Of a stretch of DNA of 64,000 bases, positions 36,696-46,725 are shown in pieces. Below the pieces are notes generated by a model that saw only the letters and a program-made list of their open reading frames with translations, was not told the DNA's origin and did no database searches. Each line of letters begins with the position of its first letter. Position 1 is the stretch's first letter. The stretch is from Yarrowia lipolytica. Lineage: Eukaryota; Ascomycota; Dipodascomycetes; Dipodascales. The position numbers and the translations under genes are program-made. The DNA is taken from NCBI RefSeq assembly GCF_001761485.1, contig NC_090772.1:2230501-2294500 (forward strand). Direction: 5' to 3'.

Positions 36696-36925
36696 TGCTT
36701 GGAGTGTGTGACGGAGAATCCTGGAACCTTCGGGTTGTTTGGCCTTCTAATCACATCCGTGTGTGGGGGAGAAAGCACTTGAACCTTCGGGTTGCGTGTC
36801 CTTCTCAATCACATCCGTGTGTGAGGGGAAAAGCTCTGGAACCCTCGTTCTCAATCACCTCTGTGTGCGAGGGAGAAAGTGCTCGAGTCTTCGGGTTGTG
36901 GTCTTCTCAATCACATCTTCCAGGG
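36696..36925 (+). repeat. Minisatellite with about 60-base units
   Basis: Three to four diverged copies of a unit containing CTTCGGGTTG, CTTCTCAATCACATCC and GTGTGTGAGGGGGAAA-type blocks. It lies just after the 34-base G-rich minisatellite and may share its origin. Forward frames through it are open by repetition only. Confidence 0.8.
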
Positions 36926-38080
36926 ATGATGGAGGGGATGCCGGGAGAGGGATAGGGCATTCTATGGGGAAGTTGGGATGGTGTGGGTGGGATATATAAT
37001 TAATGTATTAATTGTCTTGAAGCACTGTATCTTGTTTTCCAAGTATCAGATGTCGTAATAGTCACAATGCGGAGCAGCGTTTTTTAGACCTAATGTAAAT
37101 CATCTACGATCCGTTCTCACGGTCATATACGACCCACGTATTGAACTCTTCGAAAGGCTTACTGACTTGAGTCATCCTTGCGGGATGGAAATAGGTAGGG
37201 GTCGTTTATGGAACAACGGCCAAGAGAACTGGCGCTGGCATCAGATAATGGGTACGCTCAGATACTACCAGATCCTAACACCAACCTACACCTTTTTCTC
37301 CTGTCCGATTCTTGGAAACAACATTCAACATTATTTACTTCCAGACACTATAACCAGCCTGAATAGTTTTTTCCAGACAGACCTCGAAACCACCGATAGT
37401 CATATTACGACAACTCGTATATCTGTAGTTGGTGCCAATTCACACGTCGATCAGTGCCAGAAGTTCTGATGTGGCTAATCTTATGCAGCAGAATAAAGCC
37501 CTCTGGATGGCATCGAACTTTGATCTCGTCATGTATCATCTCAGTCGCTCTTTTTGGGGAGGGGGTCTCTTTTTAGTCATTACGAGGTGGATTCCAAATA
37601 CAGTACCTAAGAAAGTTGATTGATAACCGTGTAATGATTGGACCGGTAGATGTTTTTGGGAAAAGCCAGTACAAGTACAAGGGCTGGATCTGTTACTACT
37701 TGTCTCACATTATTTCCTTGATTTTTGGTTTTCGCAATGATAACTCTGCATCTAAAATTCTGACCACATGCTCAGGCAGATCAGGTCGCGTATTTTAAAG
37801 AACAATTCCCTAAATCCCTCAAAAATTACTGCAATTTGTTAATTTGTTTTACGAGGCTCTCAATAACACCATTATAGATACAGCAAATAATATAGATACA
37901 GCAAATAATATGTTACAATCATGAGAAATCTAATTAAATCACCAACAGCTCACTGCCCACATTCACAAAGTTTCATTTATATGCACTCCATTGCATTATC
38001 TCAACCTTAAAATATATTGATAGTTGTGACATCTATTCAATACAATTAGAAATACATATAGGATAAGGGATTATATCCTG
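36926..38080. other. Gene-free spacer
   Basis: No gene or repeat of note is seen, apart from a duplicated ATAGATACAGCAAATAATAT word near 37875-37910. Confidence 0.45.
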
Positions 38081-38089
38081 GGAATATAC

Positions 38090-38880
38090 ATCGTGTATAT
38101 TTTATATTTTTTTCCTATTACGGTAAAACGACTAACAAAACATACAAATTAAGGTGAAGAGCCGCAACATTATACCACAATGTCTGAATGCATTCCCACC
38201 TTAGCTTATTCTGAAGATGTTTGTGGTCTTCTATTCTTCTTCCTTATCTCTCCTCACTTTACGAAATCATCTACTACATCATTCACGACACTTCTACGAC
38301 TATATTACGACACATCTTCTACGACTAGATGAACGGGCATCGACTCGTTTCAGGTGGGCTTTTCGGTGAGTTTTCACGATCCCTAGCTCTTTGTGTCTGT
38401 GTCACTTCAAGTGAGCGGTCAAAGAGCCATGTGCTGATTCCACGGAAGCCTTTGAAAACTCTAGAGCGATACTAACACAGCGGAAGGTAGCCTTGGCTCC
38501 CCTCCATTTGGCACATAGTGCCGGTGGAGGACCCACTCTGTAAGGAGGTTACAGAGCCAGGGCCGGAAAGCAGGTGATGCAGCGTTGGGGTGATGGAAAG
38601 TTCCTCCCAAGGCCCTATAGAGCAGCCTCGTTTCCGTTCCTTGGAGTCTACCACGGATCAGGGTCGTCTCAGCTTCTTCTGGCAGTTTTGAATAGGAAGA
38701 AACGTCGTGAGACTCGATTGGGAAGGGGAGTCCCCATCCCTCTAGTGTCTCAATTTCCTTTACAGAAGATTGCCCGAGGCGGTGGATTCAGCCAGACCTC
38801 CGGAAACCGGAATCTCGCAGAGATGCCACTTTTCTTACCTTTTGACCACGCCCCCCAGCCTCACGTGGTCTAGGTCTGAC
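38090..38880 (+). ncRNA. Candidate spliced, hairpin-rich non-coding RNA B
   Basis: A GTGAGTTTTC donor at 38366 and a GATACTAACACAG acceptor ending at 38480 define a 115-base intron of Yarrowia type. The 400 bases after it are GC-rich and rich in inverted repeats. These are: CCTCCA/TGGAGG with inner GGCAC/GTGCC (38501-38530); CTCTGTAA/TTACAGAG with a five-base loop (38536-38556); CTCCCAAGG/CCTTGGAG with one bulge (38604-38646); TCCGG/CCGGA with loop AAA (38799-38811); and GACCACG/CGTGGTC (38844-38870). No long frame crosses the junction; the best reading is 24 codons (from ATGAACGGGC near 38331). TATA-like sequence lies near 38095-38110. I could not match it to U1-U6, U3, SRP, RNase P/MRP or telomerase RNA by their hallmark motifs. 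Confidence 0.35.
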
Positions 38881-38942
38881 GCTTCTTTCCAGTGATGCAA
38901 GTAAGTCTCGGGTGCCCCCCAGTGCTCTTTTTTTTTTCTTTC

Positions 38943-39031
38943 GGGTGTTGGCTCTATTAGCGGTGTTGGCTCTTTTTGCGGTGTTGGCTCTTGTTGGGAT
39001 GTTGGCTCTTTTGCGGTGACGGCTCTTTTTC
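38943..39031 (+). repeat. GGTGTTGGCTCT tandem repeat
   Basis: Five imperfect units of about 18-21 bases, each with the core GTGTTGGCTCT. The same GGCTCT word is frequent inside the two 1.6 kb repeat copies, one of which starts 630 bases downstream. Confidence 0.8.
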
Positions 39032-39657
39032 AGTGTACTAAACACAATGTCAGTTGTGTGGTGGGGTGTCGGATTATTGCGGTGTGGGCTCAGTGGATTT
39101 TTCACCACTTTTTTATTTGCGCGTCAAGCACAACGGGGGACTGGCTGCCCTGATGAGACCAAACCCATGACTAGCGTCGAAACATCAACAGTAGGGGGCT
39201 GTTGGTGTCGGCAGCTACTAGTCATAAACTTCGACTATAGCAGGTGTGGGGCTGTTTGGTACTTTGAAAATAGGTCGTACAGTATATATATTATTGAATT
39301 ATATAGCAATATACGGATTTATGGAGTAAAAAAGTAGACTTTTCCCAAGTTTTTTCCCTTTAAGATGGGTAATATATTACCGAATCAGGAAATTTTCGTT
39401 GTTGGTATTGAAAAGTTTATATAGTCTGTATATTTGATGCTGATTTTTCTAATATTTCTTATTCAATCGTTTACTATACCTGAACCTTTAAAAAAAATAA
39501 AAAAATACAACAGGATGTTGACTTGAGTAGAGTATAGAAACTACAAGTAAAACACTGTGACAACTGTACCTGCACTCCATACCTTGACTTCATCTACAAT
39601 TCAACAGAACTACTCATGCAACTGCAAACAGAACTACTCGTGCAGATAACTACTGGT
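39032..39657. other. Gene-free spacer
   Basis: No gene is seen. An AT-rich stretch lies at about 39280-39500. Confidence 0.4.
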
Positions 39658-41306
39658 GATGATTTGGGTGGGACTTCAATGGTCCATAATGTATTATCCC
39701 CAGAGGTTCAGCTCAGTGCTTACATCCTCTTGTTGTATAATCTAAAGGTTCGGCAGGTGTACATCCTCGTAGCGAGGTTCCACGCCTACATCCTTTCTGA
39801 ATGCGAATCTGATCGTTGGATCTCCGACTGCTCGAATGATTCTTACTGGCATTGCAGCACTTACTGGCTCTTGGATGATCGTATGGCTCCGTAGCTCTCA
39901 TCACATATTCTTGTTGCTCTTATTGGCTCAGGCTCAAAGGCTCTGGCTCTCATTGGCAAGAAACACTTAGCTCTTATGGGCTCATCGGCACTCACTGGCT
40001 TATCGCCATGGCTCGGGCTCTTACTGATTGGCTCTGGCCCATGCTATCAAGGTGCTGGCATTCTGCTCTCGCAGTTCACAGTTTCACCTTCGCGCTGTCG
40101 TCATCGTTTCACAGTGTCACTCTTGTGCTGGCATAACTTAACGTGTCTCAGTCGCTACAACGTCTCCTGCTCTGGTGGCTGGTGGAATTTCACCATCGTG
40201 CAGCTCCAGGCGGCTTTTCTGCGTTGTCTTAGTGTTCTGTTGTTGGCATTTGTCGGTCGGCGGCTCTAGTTCTGGCTCAATGCGGCTCGGACTAGCTCTT
40301 TGCTCTGGCGGTCTGGCAGGTTAGGCACAAACGCTTTGCTCAATGGCGGTCTTCGCAGACGCTCATGCTCAGGCGGAACCAGCTGGATCAGGTTCGGATC
40401 GTGTGTCAGCGGTTCTCTTTACCGTGATTCCTGGTGTGTTGATACCAAGTCAACAGCAGATGGAGGAGACATATGACTGTTCAAACGAAAGTCCATCCCT
40501 CCAAAGCATTCAGAGTTATTATCCATGCAGGGAGTTACACCCAAGGGAGCTACCCATACCGTCGGAGAGCTCATGGACAATGTTTCATGTCCGTCACTGC
40601 TTCATATCCACGGAGACAGGATTCATGAGCGGCTTGCTAAGCCTCCAACTCGTCATCACCCTGCGTCCTCTTAGTGCATGTACTGAGGGGTTTTTCTTTC
40701 ACTCGGCAGCTTCGTAGCTTACGCTCAGCTTCACGTCTTAGTTACTCGCTCATGCGTTCTTCACGCACGGTTTTAATCAGTTTCAACAATTGCGTCGTAG
40801 CAGAGACTTTGCTGCTTCCGCTCTGCAACTTCTGGAATACTATCCTGCGACAGGACCAGTAGAGCAGACCCCAAAGTGTTTCTCATGCTGGGAATTTCAC
40901 CCGTGGTTGCGAACCATCTGAGAGAAGGAGCTCCTGAGTAGATTGCGAATCTTTTGCTCGTCATAGCTCCATCCCGTAGATGCATGAAGAGAGGTGTGCT
41001 GACTCTCCAACTCGACAAGAAGAGAAAGCTCAAGTTGTGTCCTGATAGGAGTGAAGTGAATGTCCGCACGCGCAAGACACGTACAGTTTCATAGCGTCCG
41101 CTCGGCAGTGTCAGCAGCTCTCGAAGTGACCGAATCCCCTGCAAAAGCTGAGAGACTGGTCGATTTCTGATGATGAACAAACAGGGGGATGGAGGGGGTT
41201 TATATAGAGCTGGAGGAGAGTAATAAGTTTCGAAAGACCTCGTCAGAGTTGCATTAGTGGCAAATATTGCTGTCGATCACGGCATGGACGAAGGAAAGAG
41301 AACTTT
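39658..41306 (-). repeat. Dispersed 1.6 kb repeat, copy 2
   Basis: The direct-oriented partner of 32143-33772, about 7.5 kb away. Both copies share a left edge near ATTTGGGTGGGACT and a right edge near GTGGCAAATATT. A minus-strand TATA-like element (TATATAAA, about 41199-41206) matches the position of the one in copy 1, although the bases around it differ. The minus frame at 40773-41180 (135 codons) shares its last 60 or so codons with copy 1 but with many amino acid changes, so it is unlikely to be under protein-level selection. Confidence 0.85.
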
Positions 41307-42462
41307 GTCAAAAGACAGAGAACCTTGTCGAAAGAAAAATATGAGAAAGAAAACCAGAGATGATGTGAGACGGTGATGGGAGCGTACAATAGATGGTACA
41401 CAGATGAATCACAAAAATATCAGAATATTTTGGTAGTATATAGACCGTAGCCATTGTAGAGATGAACCAAGACCTATGACGAAATTAAGGTTATGCGAAT
41501 ACGATGATGAAACTTTCTTTTTTACTCGAACATTCTGTCATTGAAGAACATTCCACAGGGTGAGAAGGCGATTGTAACATGAGTTTCGAAGATTTTCGAT
41601 ATTCATATGAAATTGGAAAGGATATCAAACTTCATTCTGTAGCCTTCTATCCTAGAATTCATGGTAGTTTTGGTTGGTTGGATGTGGTATTCCGTTTGTT
41701 TGTTTTTACTTGAAGAATACAAAAGGTCGAGGACAATATCTGACGTCTTAAGAGCAGAGAGGGAGGCTGGTAGACACTGTTTCAAATGGCAAAAGTAAAG
41801 TCGCTGTATGGCAGCGGAAATTGAGTACCCAAGACACGAGGTGTATCCTACAGACCCACCCAACTGTGATCTCTCTGGAGCTTAGACTGAAGCTGATCGA
41901 ACTAGAAGCCGTGTTTGGGCATAAATAGGTGTCATATTTTCACCTGGGCATATAAATGCTCGATTTGGTGACCTGCTGAGTCCATCGGTGGCAAGGTCAG
42001 CTGGTGCCCGTGCTCAGTGCGCGCCATCTTTTGCCGGTTTGAAGTTTGGGAAGAACTCTCGGAGTAGAGCTTTCAAAGAACAGTTACATGCATCTCTGTA
42101 AGATGCCTCGGAATGTCTCTGTTCTACTAATTTGCTATTAAACTCAGCATATTCGAGTTGTAGTTGCACTCGTTGATAAGGAGTCCCGGGCTAGGTTACA
42201 ATAGCGTTTCTCGATAGATGCCAACAGAAATACGAAGACCATCAAAAGTAAAAAGGAGGATTGTGTTGGTGGTTTCAATTATTTTGCATCAAACTGTTTA
42301 TTTATATGTTTTTACCTACTGTACTGTACTGTACTGTACTGTACTGTACTTGTAATGCAATGTACAATAGTTCTGTCAAGTCCACCGGACATACAAAGAC
42401 CAAAATACAACTCAATTCAATTCAATTAATTAATGTGGCTAGTAAACACCCTGCTTTCTAAT
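41307..42462. other. Gene-free spacer downstream of DUR3
   Basis: No gene is seen. It holds the GTACT microsatellite at 42317-42354 and the 3' flank of DUR3. Confidence 0.5.
42317..42354 (+). repeat. GTACT pentanucleotide microsatellite
   Basis: Seven tandem copies of TACTG/GTACT end in TACTTGTA. This is a long version of the GTACTGTAC word scattered through the spacers. Confidence 0.9.
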
Positions 42463-44676
42463 CTAATTGTCCACCTTTGTGACCTGCACTCCTTCTTCGG
42501 ACTCAACCTCCTCCCCCTGGAGTCTCTCAATGTGGGAAATTGTTCTAGTGACTCCATGAGCTGCCATCTGCTTATTCTCCGTCTGGCTCTGCCATCTTCG
42601 CAGCTTCCAAGTTTGTCCGGTACAGTCCCAGTACAAGCCTCGGAGGGTCTCGAAGATACCCTGTCGCGACTCCCACAGGGGGTAGATAATCACCATGATG
42701 GTTGAGAAGAAGATCCAGACGAAGCCGACTGCAACCCAGCCGGTGAAAAACTTCTTGGAAAAGACGTAGCCCGTTCCATACATTGTCATAGGCCAGAGGA
42801 CCAGCAGACAAACTGCCATGACGATGGTAATAATTCGTGAGATTTTGGCGTACTTGTCGAGCAGCGCTTTCTCAGCAGGATCCAGTTCTTCGATATGGAT
42901 GGGAGCTTCATCAGACAGAGAGTCATCGACTTCGTATTCGGCCACCATTCCGTTCTCAGGAGCGGAGGATTCCCCAGTAGACTTGTTGGGGGCATTTGCC
43001 TGCTTCTTTTCTCTGATGGAAGCGACTTCGTCTGATCCTCCAAGCTCTTCTACCGCATCCACCTTCCAGAACTCTGAATCGTCGGCTCGAGTGATTTGCT
43101 TGAACTTTTCAAAGTCGTAATTGTCCATTCCGAAGATGAGAGTGAATAGTGGGATGGTGATAGCTGGAGTCAATAGGGCCACAACGTTACCAGCAAGCAT
43201 TGGGAGGTTGGTGCCGGCTGTTTCGACGTTGATTTCGCCCTCCAGACTCTTGGTAGTGACCAACCACGCGGTGATGGCAAAACAGAATCCCAGGGGAGGG
43301 GAGAGGACTGCGGCCCAGAAGTTGAGACCGCTCCATAGGAGAGTGAGGACGGCGGGAATTACCGCAGCCGAAATGATACTGCCCATGAGCAGGTAGAGGA
43401 AGCCCATCGACACACCAATGTAGTAGAGTCCAATGGCGAAGCAAGCGGTGGCCACTCCAAAGACCACCACTGCGGCGTGAGATGCCATAATCAGTTTCTT
43501 ACCGGTGGCCTTGGGGTTAATGTAGCCCTTGTAGATGTCGTAGGTGAAAATGGTGGAGACCGAGATGAGCTCCGAAGAATAGGCCGAGGTCACGGCCATG
43601 AACACCATAACCAGCGCACACCCAGCTCCGGCCTTGCCCAAAAGAGCAACGGCTGCTGCAGGGAGAGTCAAGCCGGCATTTACGTCTTCAGCAGATAGAC
43701 GGCCAGGGTAGCCTGGGAAGGAAGGAGTGCCCTCGAGAGCAAGACAAGCCAGGCCCATGGTTGTAGCGCACAGCCATGGGATGGCAAACCAAGCCAGACC
43801 TCCAAGCACATATCCGGGAAGAGCAGCAGCGGGAGAGGCGGCAATGGCCTTGTTCCAGTATCCGTTGTCAAGAAAGACGGTTCCAAAACCTCCGATAATG
43901 TTCATGACAAAAAAGATGGCTCCATCATAAGACTTGATGGTCAGATAGGAGCCCTGCTCGTTGCCCTTGACAGGGAGCTGGAGAGCTCGTTCAACCAGAA
44001 GATCGTAGACTTTGCCGGGCGAACCAAGAACTTCGTGGTTTGAGTAGGTGGTGAAGGCAAAGAGAATGATCATTATCAACAGCACAATGTTGTTGATGTA
44101 GTCGGTGATAAAGGTGGCCTTGATGCCTCCAAACAGAGTAAACAAAACCACTCCAAGAGGAAGAAGAATGCAAGCAGCCGCTACATGCATTCCGGTGAGA
44201 TCGTTGACTACGGCGGAGCCGCCGGTCAGAAGCATCAGAGTCACCAGAGTGTTGGTCATGAGCGCAAATACCATGAAGACCGCATGTCCAGCAGGTCCGA
44301 ACCGCATCTTGACTACTTCCAAATAAGTATGAGCTCCCGGAGCTCTTCGTTTGAGTTCAATAGCCAATGTGGCAAACAGTACAACCTGGGTAGTTGCTCC
44401 AGTAGCGTACCAAAGAGGTCCAGACACTCCATTCTTGTAGGCTTGAGAGGAGGACTGCAGAAGAGTGGCTGCCCAAGTCCATGAAGATACCACCGACGCG
44501 GCAATCAGACCAGCCTTGACCGATCGAGAGGCAGTAGAAAATTCCTCTGAAGACATGACTTCGCGCTGGTATCGTCGTAGTGCCCAGGTGATGAAGACCA
44601 TCACCACGGAAAATCCTAGACCGGCGCCTAGAACGACTCCATAGCCTGTTCCTTGAGATAGAGGTACATCGATCAT
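42463..44676 (-). CDS. DUR3: Urea active transporter (SSS family)
   Basis: A 737-residue membrane protein of the sodium:solute symporter family, matching yeast and plant Dur3. These plasma membrane permeases take up urea (in yeast also polyamines) with protons when good nitrogen sources are scarce. The N-terminus (MIDVPLSQGTGYGVVLGAGL) runs into the first membrane span, followed by the typical block YQREVMSSEEFSTASRSVKAG. About fifteen hydrophobic segments follow. A charged cytoplasmic loop at about 535-610 (including SDEAPIHIEELDPAEKALLD) separates the last two spans, and the tail is hydrophilic. I chose the ATG at 44676 because it precedes the conserved N-terminus and no upstream ATG is in frame. 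A TATA-like tract lies about 45-55 bases upstream and GATA sites lie beyond it. No intron and no damage seen. Confidence 0.95.
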   Translation of the reverse strand: MIDVPLSQGTGYGVVLGAGLGFSVVMVFITWALRRYQREVMSSEEFSTASRSVKAGLIAASVVSSWTWAATLLQSSSQAYKNGVSGPLWYATGATTQVVLFATLAIELKRRAPGAHTYLEVVKMRFGPAGHAVFMVFALMTNTLVTLMLLTGGSAVVNDLTGMHVAAACILLPLGVVLFTLFGGIKATFITDYINNIVLLIMIILFAFTTYSNHEVLGSPGKVYDLLVERALQLPVKGNEQGSYLTIKSYDGAIFFVMNIIGGFGTVFLDNGYWNKAIAASPAAALPGYVLGGLAWFAIPWLCATTMGLACLALEGTPSFPGYPGRLSAEDVNAGLTLPAAAVALLGKAGAGCALVMVFMAVTSAYSSELISVSTIFTYDIYKGYINPKATGKKLIMASHAAVVVFGVATACFAIGLYYIGVSMGFLYLLMGSIISAAVIPAVLTLLWSGLNFWAAVLSPPLGFCFAITAWLVTTKSLEGEINVETAGTNLPMLAGNVVALLTPAITIPLFTLIFGMDNYDFEKFKQITRADDSEFWKVDAVEELGGSDEVASIREKKQANAPNKSTGESSAPENGMVAEYEVDDSLSDEAPIHIEELDPAEKALLDKYAKISRIITIVMAVCLLVLWPMTMYGTGYVFSKKFFTGWVAVGFVWIFFSTIMVIIYPLWESRQGIFETLRGLYWDCTGQTWKLRRWQSQTENKQMAAHGVTRTISHIERLQGEEVESEEGVQVTKVDN

Positions 44677-44720
44677 ATTGTTGTAGTGTTTTTTATTTTC
44701 ATTTTGTGCTCCAACACGCA

Positions 44721-44731
44721 AAATATATATA
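44721..44731 (-). promoter_or_regulatory. TATA-like element of DUR3
   Basis: The plus-strand AAATATATATA (read on the minus strand as TATATATATTT) lies about 45-55 bases before the DUR3 ATG, with no other AT run nearby. Confidence 0.55.
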
Positions 44732-44765
44732 CAGACGTGTCACGGATCGAGTCTCATTGATAGCA

Positions 44766-44865
44766 GATAAGCCCTGCAGGCCCGCGATACGGGCTACTGA
44801 GGAGGAAGAGAGCCAAGAACATTGTGACAGCCAATCGGATACGTTGGATAAACCGTTCAGATAAG
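44766..44865 (-). promoter_or_regulatory. GATA-factor sites upstream of DUR3
   Basis: GATAAG occurs at 44766-44771 and 44860-44865, and GATAA at 44847-44851, all within 200 bases of the start codon. GATA factors of the Gln3/Gat1/AreA type activate nitrogen-scavenging genes, including DUR3 in other fungi, so nitrogen catabolite control is likely. That they work here is inferred. Confidence 0.5.
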
Positions 44866-44869
44866 AGTG

Positions 44870-46640
44870 ATATTATTTGAAAGGACTCTGGTGATTACTT
44901 CAGTCGGTTTATAGCTCATTATCCTTGCACATTTTAGATGTACCGACTTTTTCCAACTGAAGATCAACATTGTAGACACCCACGACATCATCATGAACAC
45001 TATCACGTACAGTAAACTCCCTGATCTTGATTGTAGTTAAAGTTAACTGTAACGGCGATAACTTACGACACGACGCGACATCTTGTGTTAATTGTCCCAA
45101 GACTTCTCGTTTTCCCCAAGCCCCGAGACTGCTTATCACAGCAGTCCATGCCGCAACTCAATGTTTATTAATGGGATCGGAAAAGTCGGAAAAATCGGGA
45201 AAATCGGAACAATCGGCAAAACAGACTTGGCCATTGTATAGCTCTCGTTTGTCAGTGTCCTGAATGGCTGTTTTCATATCCTCGACTCCATCAACAAATG
45301 CCAATATGGCTTATCTCTAACTGCACCAGTGATAGGCGAGCGATAAGCGTGCATCTATGGTGTGGTGCAGCTGCTTGTGTGATAAGGTTAAAGGTCGTTT
45401 TTAAAGATAAACAACAATGGACTTTTACGATACTATAATTGTAACAGCTTGGAAATAAATAAACGTTGATTAATTATCCCCAAAAAAATGATCTATTAAA
45501 AGATAATCATCTCATACAGTTTACCGTATCTGGGTCCCTCGAGTACTGGTTCGAATAAGGTTTGATCTAACAGACACGATAATTATTAACACGTTTACTG
45601 AAGTTGATGCAGCTGTTACCGCGCGCCAAGAGTCATGGAGCAGTGGAGACCATGATAGCAGTTATCACTGTGTAACAGTGAGGTCGTTAAACATTTAATG
45701 TTTTAAATCTTTTAAATGTTTAATCTTTAAATGTTTTGAATGTGTTAAATGTTTAATTTTATTTTTTTAATATTTTAAATGTTTTTAAACGTCTTAAATC
45801 TCATAAATGTTTTAAACCTTTTAAACCTTTTAATGTTTTAAATGTTTCAAAAGTTCTTGACATGTTTTTGCTACCAATATGGTAGAAGACCACGGAAGAT
45901 CAGTACAGAGTACAGAGTACATACAGCACGTATCGTATTACTACCATCTGGTAAAAATAGAATATCACATTAGTTTTCCCCATTACTATCATTTGGTATA
46001 AATAGAATATAATCGGAGTTTCTCCCATTACTCGATAAAATCATAATGTTGATCCGGCAGATTGTGTATCTGAATCTCTTTCTGGTGTGTGCTACTATCG
46101 GAACGTGTCCCTATATGTCGGTTGCAAGAGGTGGCATCGGATCAGTTATACACTGGCTCCCAGACCTCCAAACCACCGCTAAATGGAGTGGAGCACGTTC
46201 TCAAGCAGTACATACTATACTGTAATGTTAACTATTACTTGCAATGAAGAAAATGGAGTAAAGGAGTCGGCTTTTCGATCATCATTGTGGTTTTTGAATA
46301 CGATCACAGGTATGTATAACATGACGTTGTTTGTTGTTACATTATTTCGTTGTATATATCTCAACTCCAGACTCATTGTTCTCACTACAGTCAGATTTAC
46401 TTTCGTTGTCATCCTCTCACTCACATCATCGTCGCCTCCACTGAGGTAGAGAACGACTCTCATTATCTATTCCATATTCAGCACTTAGTCGTACATTATC
46501 AGCCCCTTTGAACGAGACATTCGGGTCCTCCATGATGAATCGAATGGCTCTGGCCTTGACGGACATTACTGACGAGAATAGCTCGTGACCCAACATCTGC
46601 TGAATATCAAGATGCCCAAGCAACAGATCCAGACAACTCG
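44870..46640. other. Gene-free spacer with simple repeats
   Basis: No supported gene. A TCGGAAAAA-type repeat lies at 45176-45222. An AAATGTTTT-type repeat fills 45687-45853. A 29-base direct repeat (ATTACTACCATCTGG and following bases) occurs at 45937-45965 and 45982-46010 with three mismatches. A protein-like minus frame at 46426-46653 was not accepted as a gene. Confidence 0.5.
45687..45853 (+). repeat. AAATGTTTT degenerate tandem repeat
   Basis: Sixteen or so irregular copies of TTTAAATGTTT-type words, often with palindromic TTTAAA cores, make a very AT-rich tract. Confidence 0.8.
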
Positions 46641-46725
46641 CGGAAACGATCACAACTCACGGAAACGATCACAACTCACGGAAACGATCACAACTCACGG
46701 AAACGATCACAACTCACGGAAACGG
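46641..46725 (+). repeat. 19-base tandem repeat (CGGAAACGATCACAACTCA)
   Basis: Four perfect 19-base units plus a partial fifth. Perfect identity between units suggests a recent expansion. Confidence 0.95.

Noticed and set aside
36541-36925. Tandem repeats as a possible CRISPR array
   Set aside because: The repeats are directly adjacent and diverged, with no unique spacers, and the window is eukaryotic.
46426-46653. A 75-codon protein-like minus frame
   Set aside because: Too short, with no recognised domain and no supported continuation. Kept only as a remark next to the 19-base repeat.
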